Source: Candidatus Woesearchaeota archaeon (GTDB lineage: Archaea > Nanobdellota > Nanobdellia > SCGC-AAA011-G17 > GW2011-AR17). Taken from it: a stretch of DNA of 5,768 bases. The notes beneath the pieces were generated by a model. That model was not told where the DNA came from. It worked only from the letters and a program-made list of their open reading frames with translations, and made no database searches. Positions within the stretch are counted from its first letter, which is position 1; each line of letters starts with the position of its first letter. The DNA lies in the NCBI GenBank assembly GCA_003694495.1, contig RFJO01000101.1, forward strand, positions 1 to 5,768, given 5' to 3'. Shown here piece by piece: positions 1 to 5,746 of this stretch. The position numbers and the translations under genes were made by a program.

Positions 1-1164
1 CTATTAAGCTTAATGGTATTCTATAAAATATCTAAGAATTACAAAATTAAACAAAAAAACCTTGCTTCATTGATGCTAATTATATCGCCCACTTTCATTT
101 ACCTGTTCAGCAGCTTGAACAAATATTTCTTTGCAGTCTTTTTAGGCATGACCGGTTTCTATTTATTATTATTAAAATCCAACTTCTTAAAATCGCTTGG
201 CATAATTTGTTTTGGGTTACTTCCATTGTTTAATTTTTTCATATCTATTGTTTGTCTAATCTTATTAGGCATTTATTTATTATTTTCAAAAGATAAAAAA
301 ACTTACCACTTAACCGCAGCAATCTTCAGCCTGTTCACGTTAGCCCTGTATTTTAGTTATTTAAAGGTAAACTCCCACGCAGCACTTAATTTAGGGTTTA
401 GCTTGTTTGAAAATAGTTTTAACTCTTTGCTTAAACAAATCTTTTCAGAGTTTGGCAGCAAGTTTGGTTTAGGCATATTTTATTCAATATTATTTTTTTA
501 CGGTTTAATATCTGTTTGGAAAAGAAAATACCAAAACTTATTCATATTTTTTTCAGTTAGCGTTTTAATAATTCTTCTTTTCATCAAACCTGAAACACTT
601 TTCATCTTAATCTTTTTCATTGCCATTTACACAGCAAAAGGTTTAAGCTACATTTTTAACAAACCCTGGTCAAACAATACTTTAAAATTCTTAACTATCC
701 TCACGCTATCTTGCGGTTTAATATTTTCAACCATATCCTTTACAAAAGAATCTATCAACAGCCAGCCGACGCCTGACATCATGTATGGTTTAAATTATTT
801 AAACCACCAACCCAAAGCTGTCGTATTGTCCCATCCGGAAAGAGGCAAAATGTTAAATTATATCGGAATGAAAAACGTCATGGACACCGAATACGCTTTC
901 GCTCCTGATGCCGGGCAACGATGGAAAGACATCCAAAAATTATTTCACACCCGTGATGAGAAAGAGGCTTTTGAAATTATTGACAAATACAACATAAAAT
1001 ATATCTGGATAGACAATTATTTTAAGAACCAAATATGGTCATACAATGAAGACGGTTTATTATTTATTTTAAAATACAGCCCGTCATTCAAACTAATTTA
1101 TAATCAAGACAATGTTATGATTTGGAAAGTCATAGCAAAAGAAAAAAGTTTAAATACTTTTTAA
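1..1164 (+). CDS. Multi-spanning membrane protein, GT-C glycosyltransferase-like, 5' truncated by window edge
   Basis: The frame is open from base 1, so the ATG at 13 may be internal and the true start probably lies upstream. Numbered from that ATG, 383 residues are visible. About eight or nine hydrophobic segments lie roughly at 18-32, 38-54, 58-73, 74-91, 101-117, 151-167, 175-191, 194-210 and 224-242. A soluble C-terminal domain of about 140 residues follows. It carries the pattern AVVLSHPERG (269-278), IIDKYNIKYIWID (322-334) and a closing strand FKLIYNQDNVMIWKV (359-373). An array of membrane helices followed by an extracytoplasmic domain with a 'kyniKYIwiD' strand is typical of archaeal GT-C proteins, which move sugars from polyprenyl-phosphate carriers. 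The acidic catalytic loop of that fold lies near the N-terminus and would be outside the window. No WWDYG motif is visible, so AglB/STT3 oligosaccharyltransferase is unlikely. The coding sequence ends 25 nt before the next gene, suggesting co-transcription. The membrane topology is clear, but the enzymatic role is inferred. Confidence 0.75.
   Translation, partial: LLSLMVFYKISKNYKIKQKNLASLMLIISPTFIYLFSSLNKYFFAVFLGMTGFYLLLLKSNFLKSLGIICFGLLPLFNFFISIVCLILLGIYLLFSKDKKTYHLTAAIFSLFTLALYFSYLKVNSHAALNLGFSLFENSFNSLLKQIFSEFGSKFGLGIFYSILFFYGLISVWKRKYQNLFIFFSVSVLIILLFIKPETLFILIFFIAIYTAKGLSYIFNKPWSNNTLKFLTILTLSCGLIFSTISFTKESINSQPTPDIMYGLNYLNHQPKAVVLSHPERGKMLNYIGMKNVMDTEYAFAPDAGQRWKDIQKLFHTRDEKEAFEIIDKYNIKYIWIDNYFKNQIWSYNEDGLLFILKYSPSFKLIYNQDNVMIWKVIAKEKSLNTF
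786..806. repeat. Perfect 9-bp inverted repeat inside the GT-C-like gene
   Basis: TGGTTTAAA at 786-794 is the exact reverse complement of TTTAAACCA at 798-806, with a 3-nt spacer (TTA). It encodes part of the segment YGLNYLNH just after the last membrane span, so repeated Leu-Asn codons could explain it by chance. Its core matches the hairpin at the end of the same gene. Confidence 0.6.
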
Positions 1165-1167
1165 ACT
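1147..1167 (+). repeat. Perfect 8-bp inverted repeat (hairpin) spanning the stop codon of the first gene
   Basis: AGTTTAAA at 1147-1154 pairs exactly with TTTAAACT at 1160-1167 around a 5-nt loop (TACTT). The TAA stop codon at 1162-1164 sits in the 3' arm. The stem has only two G-C pairs and no long T-tract follows, so it is not a classical intrinsic terminator. It could be a weak RNA hairpin between two co-transcribed genes, 12 nt before the downstream ribosome binding site, or chance in AT-rich DNA. Confidence 0.55.
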
Positions 1168-1179
1168 ATAGATATTATT

Positions 1180-1183
1180 GAGG
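1180..1183 (+). promoter_or_regulatory. Shine-Dalgarno site setting the CorC/CNNM start at 1190
   Basis: GAGG (within TGAGGA, 1179-1184) ends 6 nt before the ATG at 1190, ideal spacing for pairing with the 3' end of 16S rRNA. It decides the start: an in-frame TTG at 1178 would give four extra residues (M-R-K-Q) but overlaps this site and has no comparable signal of its own. The two other complete genes in the window have no such site. Confidence 0.7.
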
Positions 1184-1189
1184 AAACAA

Positions 1190-2422
1190 ATGCTTGGGTA
1201 CATTATTTTGCTGTTAATATTACTCGTCTTTTCAGCTTTCTTTTCAGGTATTGAGATTGCTGTATTTTCTTCAAGTAATGTCAAGCTAAAAACCTTAGCC
1301 AAGAAAAACAAGAAAGCAAAAGAGCTTCTAAACATGAAGAAAGATCCCAAATCTCTTTTAACCACAATCCTTATTGGCAACAACATTGTCAACATAGCAG
1401 CTGCATCGATTGCAACCGTTGTCATCGTTGAAATTTTCGGGAACAGAGGCATTGCAATTTCGACTGGTTTAATGACATTTTTAGTGTTGGTCTTTGGCGA
1501 GATCACGCCTAAAAGTTACGCAACACATTATCCCGAAAAGATAGCTTTATATTCCGTACCATTACTAAAATTTTTTTCAATTTTATTTTATCCGATTGCA
1601 ATAATTGTAAACTTTCTAACCCAATTTACCAACAAAAAAAGCAATCAAAGGCACGTTACCGAAGAAGAGATAAAAGTGTTTGTTTCAGAAGGCGTAAAAA
1701 ACGGAGAAGTTGAAAAAGAAGAAGAAAAAATGATAAAGAACGTTCTACACTTCAACGACATTAGGGTTCACGACGTCATGACGCCTCGCACAGAGATTTT
1801 TGCTTTGCCGCACAATGCAAAGATTAACGACGTTATAAAAACAATCAGCACATGCCGGTATTCAAGGATACCTTTATACAAAAACACAAAAGACAACATT
1901 GTTGGGATTGTGCACATTAAAGATATTCTAAAATACTTATACAAAGGAAAAAACATCTACCTAAAAACGATTGCGACTAAACCATTTTTTGTTCCTGAAA
2001 ACAAAGTTATCAGCGAGTTATTTAAAAGCATGCAAAAAAACTTTATCCACATTGCGATTGTTGTTGACGAGTTTGGCGGCACTGCCGGCTTGGTCACATT
2101 AGAAGACCTTATAGAAGAACTTGTTGGAGAGATCGTTGACGAGTTCGATTTAAAGCGTGAGCTTATTTCAAAGATTAATAAAAACACGATAAAAGTTCAT
2201 GCAGGGACTGAAATTAAGCAAATCAACTCTTCATTCAACATCAACCTTCCAGGCAAAAGCACTGACACAATAAGCGCCTTCATCTTAAAAAAACTAAAAA
2301 GGATTCCTAAGAAAGGCGAAAAAATCAAGCAGGGCAATTTAACCATAATTGTAAGCGACGCAACCAGGAAAAAGATTGAAAAGGTTGTTATTTCTAAAGG
2401 AATTAACGGAAACCTAAAATGA
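1190..2422 (+). CDS. CorC/HlyC/CNNM family magnesium transporter with CBS pair
   Basis: This 410-residue protein has the full family order. An N-terminal DUF21/CNNM membrane domain covers about 1-146, with hydrophobic helices near 3-25, 57-80, 88-105 and 121-146. It contains the conserved SGIE (19-22), GNN (63-65) and GEITPK (103-108) motifs that in characterised homologues line the Mg2+ site. A linker (TEEEIKVFVSEGVKNGEVEKEE) leads to CBS1 (about 196-250, starting VMTPRTEI) and CBS2 (about 262-317). CBS2 carries VVDEFGGTAGLVTLEDLIEE, the usual segment of the ATP/Mg-sensing Bateman module. A CorC_HlyC domain (about 327-402) closes the protein. Family members export Mg2+, probably in exchange for Na+, with the cytoplasmic CBS module gating activity. 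Older annotations as 'hemolysin' are historical. The length is normal and no conserved motif is missing. It probably shares a transcript with the membrane protein upstream. Mg2+ efflux here is family inference. Confidence 0.93.
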   Translation: MLGYIILLLILLVFSAFFSGIEIAVFSSSNVKLKTLAKKNKKAKELLNMKKDPKSLLTTILIGNNIVNIAAASIATVVIVEIFGNRGIAISTGLMTFLVLVFGEITPKSYATHYPEKIALYSVPLLKFFSILFYPIAIIVNFLTQFTNKKSNQRHVTEEEIKVFVSEGVKNGEVEKEEEKMIKNVLHFNDIRVHDVMTPRTEIFALPHNAKINDVIKTISTCRYSRIPLYKNTKDNIVGIVHIKDILKYLYKGKNIYLKTIATKPFFVPENKVISELFKSMQKNFIHIAIVVDEFGGTAGLVTLEDLIEELVGEIVDEFDLKRELISKINKNTIKVHAGTEIKQINSSFNINLPGKSTDTISAFILKKLKRIPKKGEKIKQGNLTIIVSDATRKKIEKVVISKGINGNLK

Positions 2423-2429
2423 AAAATTA

Positions 2430-2435
2430 TTTATA
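2430..2435 (+). promoter_or_regulatory. Archaeal TATA-like box of a leaderless topA promoter
   Basis: TTTATA at 2430-2435 follows an A-rich stretch (2422-2426) that could act as a BRE. Its centre is about 26 nt upstream of the topA ATG at 2459, the distance archaeal TBP/TFB promoters keep from the transcription start. Transcription would therefore begin at or within a base or two of the ATG. The 23 nt between box and ATG have no GAGG or GGAG, which agrees with a leaderless mRNA. The T5 at 2454-2458 could also help stop transcription from the gene upstream. Confidence 0.65.
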
Positions 2436-2458
2436 GTAAATATTGACAACTTGTTTTT

Positions 2459-4549
2459 ATGGCAGAATTAATCATTACAGAAAAGCCAAGCGTTGCCCAG
2501 AAGATAGCCAACGCTTTAGCTGATGGAAAAATTGAATCTAACACATACAATAAAAAAGTTAAATATTACAAAATCAAGCACGGAAAAAACATTATTTATG
2601 TTGCTTCTGCTGTAGGCCATCTTTACAACCTTGCAGAAAAAAACAAGCAAGGCTGGACTTATCCTGTTTTTGAGGTTGAATGGAAACCGAGTTACGAGAT
2701 TAACAAAGCATCTTCATACACAAAAAATTATCTTAACGCAATAATCAGCATTGCTAAAAAATGCAACTCCTTCTGTGTTGCGACAGACTATGACATTGAA
2801 GGAGAAGTTATAGGTTATAATATTATCAAATACGCTTGCAAGCAAAAAGACGCCAGGCGTATGAAATATTCCACAACCACAAAAGAGGATTTGAAAGAAT
2901 CTTACGATAAAGCATTAAAACATTTAAACTTTGCACAAACTGAAGCAGGGTTGACAAGACACACTTTAGATTGGTGGTGGGGGATTAACTTATCAAGAGC
3001 ATTAACATTATCTATCCGTAACGCTACAAAGCGGTTCAAGGTTTTGTCTATAGGCCGTGTTCAAGGGCCTGCTTTAAAGATTCTTGCGGAAAGAGAAAAA
3101 GAAATAAAATCTTTCAAACCAGTACCATTTTGGCAAATTGAATTAATTTCTGACAAGTTTTCTGCTTGGCACAAAGAAGATAAGATCTGGGACAAGAAAG
3201 AAGCTGATAAAATATTAAAAAAAACAAAAAACAAGGACGCCATATTATCCAAGATTGATAAGAAAGAGTTCAAACAATCTCCCCCTAATCCGTTCGACTT
3301 AACTGCTTTACAATTAGAAGCTTACAAGCTTTTCAACATTTCACCCAAACAATGCTTAGAGATCGCGCAGGAATTATACACTAACTCTTACATTTCCTAC
3401 CCAAGAACAAGTTCCAACCAGCTACCTGAAACAATAGGTTATAAAAAGATTATAACTGCCTTGTCTAAGCAAAAGGATTATACTAAAATTTGCAATTATT
3501 TACTTTCAAAAAAATCACTTAAACCAAACAACGGCAAAAAGAAAGACCCAGCCCACCCAGCGATATATCCTACTGGCGAGATACCCAAAAACCTTGAAGC
3601 AAAAGAGAAAAAAGTGTACGACTTAATCGTCAGGAGAACCCTTGCCTCGTTTGGCGACCCTGCAACAAGAGAGACTTTAACATTTGAGATTGATGTTAAC
3701 AAAGAAATATTCATCGCAAAAGGCACAAAAACAATCGACAAAGGTTGGCACGAAATTTACGGCAAATATGCCAAATTTGAAGAAGTTGAACTGCCTAACC
3801 TAAATGAAAACGACAAAATCAAAGTTAAGGAAATAAAACTTCACGAAAAAGAAACCCAACCTCCCAAACGTTACACTCCCGCTTCAATCATAAAAGAGCT
3901 TGAAAAACTAAACCTTGGGACTAAAGCAACCCGTGCCCAGATCATTGACAACCTTTTCGAGCGTAATTACTTAAACAACAAATCTATCGAGGTTACAGAC
4001 TTAGGCTTAAAAACCGTTGAAACTTTAGACAAATACTGCCCGGAGATTTTAGACCCTAACTTAACCCGGGAATTTGAGACTGATATGGAAAAGATCACTC
4101 AAAACAAAAAAAAGAGTAAAGATATTCTAGAAAAAGCCAAGTCATCTTTAATAAAAATTCTTAACAAGTTCAAAAAACATGAAATAAAGATTGGCAAAGA
4201 ATTAATCGAAGCAAACGACGAAACTGTAGAACAAGAGAACACTGTCGGGCCGTGCAACAAATGCAAGGACGGCACATTAATGATAAAATACTCGCCCAAG
4301 TTCAAGACAAGGTTTGTTGCATGTTCAAAGTACCCAGATTGTAAAAACACCTTTTCTTTGCCTAGAGGCCTACCAAAATCAACAGACAAAAAATGCCCAG
4401 AATGCGGTTTCCCAATGGTAACAATAATCCGTGCAGGCAAACGACCATTTGACTATTGTATTAACAAAGAATGCCCTAAGAAGTTAGAATGGATAAAACA
4501 ACAACAAACAAAATCCAGCGTAACTGTTGTCCACGAAAAAAAATCTTAA
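2459..4549 (+). CDS. topA: DNA topoisomerase I, type IA, archaeal form with two zinc fingers
   Basis: This 696-residue enzyme relaxes negative supercoils by transient single-strand cleavage through a 5'-phosphotyrosine. The Toprim domain begins with LIITEKPSVAQKIANAL (Glu8) and has the metal-binding motif TDYDIEGE (Asp110, Asp112, Glu114). The core carries SIGRVQGPAL (197-206). The active site is YISYPRTSS (311-319), with Tyr314 as predicted nucleophile and Arg316 beside it, aligned to E. coli YMRTDS. HPAIYPT (366-372) matches the conserved HEAIRPT region. TPASIIKELEKLNLGTKATRAQIID (473-497) is the conserved core helix region, and SIEVTDLGLKTVETL follows. The C-terminus has two Cys4 zinc fingers: C599/C602/C622/C628 and C646/C649/C667/C672. 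Length is usual for archaeal TopA, there is no helicase domain (so not reverse gyrase), and all catalytic residues are present. The ATG is chosen because it starts the Toprim strand directly and lies at the expected distance from the TATA-like box. The 3' end overlaps the converging DHH gene by 4 nt. Confidence 0.97.
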   Translation: MAELIITEKPSVAQKIANALADGKIESNTYNKKVKYYKIKHGKNIIYVASAVGHLYNLAEKNKQGWTYPVFEVEWKPSYEINKASSYTKNYLNAIISIAKKCNSFCVATDYDIEGEVIGYNIIKYACKQKDARRMKYSTTTKEDLKESYDKALKHLNFAQTEAGLTRHTLDWWWGINLSRALTLSIRNATKRFKVLSIGRVQGPALKILAEREKEIKSFKPVPFWQIELISDKFSAWHKEDKIWDKKEADKILKKTKNKDAILSKIDKKEFKQSPPNPFDLTALQLEAYKLFNISPKQCLEIAQELYTNSYISYPRTSSNQLPETIGYKKIITALSKQKDYTKICNYLLSKKSLKPNNGKKKDPAHPAIYPTGEIPKNLEAKEKKVYDLIVRRTLASFGDPATRETLTFEIDVNKEIFIAKGTKTIDKGWHEIYGKYAKFEEVELPNLNENDKIKVKEIKLHEKETQPPKRYTPASIIKELEKLNLGTKATRAQIIDNLFERNYLNNKSIEVTDLGLKTVETLDKYCPEILDPNLTREFETDMEKITQNKKKSKDILEKAKSSLIKILNKFKKHEIKIGKELIEANDETVEQENTVGPCNKCKDGTLMIKYSPKFKTRFVACSKYPDCKNTFSLPRGLPKSTDKKCPECGFPMVTIIRAGKRPFDYCINKECPKKLEWIKQQQTKSSVTVVHEKKS
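4536..4543 (-). terminator. T8 tract just after the DHH gene stop, inside the topA 3' end
   Basis: Read on the - strand, eight consecutive Ts begin 2 nt after the TAA of the DHH gene. Archaeal RNA polymerase terminates at such T-tracts without needing a hairpin. On the + strand the same bases are the A-run encoding Glu-Lys-Lys near the topA C-terminus, so the terminator is embedded in the opposing coding sequence. Confidence 0.5.
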
Positions 4550-5586
4550 TCTTCTTCTTTTGATTTAATAGTATTAACTATTTTCTTATGCACTAAGTCA
4601 ATCAAAGTTTGTTTATCCTCTTCCTCATAATCAGACAAAAACCCAAAATCAGCGCTAAACCCTGCAGCATTAGTCCTCCCGTTCCCTCCAAACCACTGGG
4701 CAATTTTCGGTGCAGACAAATGACTACTTTCTTCAGTTCTTATAGACCCTTGCGGCTTACCATCCAGCATAGCCCACGCAATTGACGCTTCCACCCCTTG
4801 TCCTTTAAGAAGCTCTTCAGCAATTATAGCTATTATATCCTTATGCTCCTTTTTTATCTCTCCAGCATAAGCAATAGCATAAGGCCCAATTTTCTGGTAT
4901 TCTGCTAAGGCCTTCCCTAAAGCCCTTTGCGCAAGCTCTGGTCTGGCACCCCTTTCAATTTCCTGTTGCATATGTATGTTTGCTGACTCTATTATCAATG
5001 ATAATGCCTGATAATCCCTTTTCGTTCTCCCCTTAGCCCTAACATCTGTAAGGTAGCCTAGCCAAAGCGATGTTGCAAGCATAACATGTTCCTCGTTATC
5101 CGGCAACAAGTTCGACTTAAAATAATCCATATATTCTATTGTCCTTATTACTGTAGCGCCAATATCTGTTGTGATATCTTCAAACAATACTTCTTCAGCA
5201 TCATCTTTTTTTTCATGATGATCAATTACAGCCACTTTACCATAATCCAATTTAGCAACTTGCGCCTCGGTAAATGGAAGGTTGGTTGAAGACTGGTTCA
5301 CGTCCAGCAACATTATAAGTTCATAATCGTCTAAAGACAAATCTTCAAGCTTGTTAACTTGCTTTGAATAAAAAGACTCTAGTTTTTTAAGCATTGCTTG
5401 TGTTTTGTGATGACCTAGTTCTTTTGAATAAGCTATATCAGAATCAATTGAAAATTTTTCTCTCAATATATAACTCCAGGCATACTTTGAAGCCATGCCG
5501 TCAAGGTCGCTATAAGCATGGTCGATAAGCAACACCTTGCCTTCAATATTTTTAAGGATGTTTTCAAGTTCTTGAAATTTTTGCAT
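4546..5586 (-). CDS. Stand-alone DHH-DHHA1 family phosphoesterase (NrnA-like layout)
   Basis: This 346-residue soluble protein has the DHH motifs in order: I, DHAYSDLDG (22-30; His23, Asp27, Asp29); II, LLDVN (93-97; Asp95); III, IDHH (121-124); IV, LWLGYLTDV (174-182; Asp181). These bind two Mn2+/Mg2+ ions. A helical linker (about 185-230) leads to DHHA1, with GSIRTE (280-285) and the glycine motif GGNGRTNAAGF (300-310). The family usually has GGGGHxxAAGF, so the loop histidine is replaced by Arg304. Proteins of this size and layout include NrnA-type oligoribonuclease/pAp phosphatases and cyclic-dinucleotide phosphodiesterases. There are no membrane spans, PAS/GGDEF domains or OB fold, so GdpP-type and bacterial RecJ are excluded. 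The substrate cannot be settled from sequence. The ATG at 5586 fits a leaderless promoter (box at 5608-5616). The last bases overlap the topA stop tail-to-tail. The C-terminus is very acidic (KSKEED). The family assignment is firm, the function is not. Confidence 0.92.
   Translation of the reverse strand: MQKFQELENILKNIEGKVLLIDHAYSDLDGMASKYAWSYILREKFSIDSDIAYSKELGHHKTQAMLKKLESFYSKQVNKLEDLSLDDYELIMLLDVNQSSTNLPFTEAQVAKLDYGKVAVIDHHEKKDDAEEVLFEDITTDIGATVIRTIEYMDYFKSNLLPDNEEHVMLATSLWLGYLTDVRAKGRTKRDYQALSLIIESANIHMQQEIERGARPELAQRALGKALAEYQKIGPYAIAYAGEIKKEHKDIIAIIAEELLKGQGVEASIAWAMLDGKPQGSIRTEESSHLSAPKIAQWFGGNGRTNAAGFSADFGFLSDYEEEDKQTLIDLVHKKIVNTIKSKEED
4550..4561 (+). terminator. Pyrimidine-rich tract after topA stop, weak terminator candidate
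   Basis: Directly after the topA TAA the + strand reads TCTTCTTCTTTT, ending in four Ts, with further T-rich DNA (GATTT) behind it. Archaeal termination efficiency grows with T content, so this could release topA transcripts. However, the Ts are interrupted by C, and the same bases encode the Lys-Glu-Glu-Asp tail of the DHH protein on the other strand, so coding alone could explain them. Confidence 0.3.
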
Positions 5587-5607
5587 TAGTTCACTAATTA
5601 TTTTTTA

Positions 5608-5616
5608 TTATATAAA
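5608..5616 (-). promoter_or_regulatory. TATA box of a leaderless promoter for the DHH gene
   Basis: On the - strand this reads TTTATATAA, a near-ideal archaeal TATA box, preceded by the A-rich AAGTAAAA (5624-5617) as possible BRE. Its centre is about 26-27 nt from the ATG at 5586, placing the transcription start at or next to the start codon. There is no Shine-Dalgarno sequence in the gap (TAATAAAAAATAATTAG...), supporting a leaderless message, as for topA. Confidence 0.75.
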
Positions 5617-5746
5617 TTTTACTTAAATTTTTGTATATTGTTGAAAGCATTGTTTTTGACAGGATTTATCATAAGAAGTCTCCCCTAGCAAAAACAAAAC
5701 CCACTAAACTTCGGGATAAACTCCGTCATTTCTTATAACAAAATTT

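Noticed and set aside
1..1164. Archaeal oligosaccharyltransferase AglB/STT3
   Set aside because: The WWDYG motif is absent and the C-terminal domain is far too short.
1150..1506. 118-codon open frame on the - strand opposite the start of the CorC/CNNM gene
   Set aside because: It lies antisense to a gene with full family motifs, has no recognisable domain, and its serine/lysine/isoleucine-rich translation is what AT-rich antisense frames give.
2034..2040. A7 run in the CBS2 region, and an A8 run near 3217-3224 in topA, as possible programmed frameshift sites
   Set aside because: Both genes stay in one frame with intact downstream domains, and no alternative frame of interest begins after either run. 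Such runs are expected in lysine-rich, AT-rich genes.
4099..4440. 113-codon open frame on the - strand opposite the topA zinc-finger region
   Set aside because: It is a shadow of the cysteine-rich topA C-terminus on the other strand, with no promoter or ribosome binding site and no family resemblance. The other - strand frames over 1768-2187, 3061-3273 and 3496-3741 fail for the same reasons.
2459..4549. Reverse gyrase or topoisomerase III as alternative identity for the type IA enzyme
   Set aside because: There is no N-terminal helicase domain, and the two C-terminal Cys4 fingers, Toprim start and SYPRTSS active site match archaeal topoisomerase I.
5086..5289. 67-codon open frame on the + strand inside the DHH gene
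   Set aside because: It is antisense to the DHH motif region of a well-supported gene, and its translation is a hydrophobic, low-complexity shadow.
5685..5729. Tiny - strand ORF (14 residues, MTEFIPKF...) upstream of the DHH gene
   Set aside because: It is too short and has no Shine-Dalgarno site or convincing TATA box. It also lies upstream of the DHH TATA box, so it would not be a leader peptide on that transcript.
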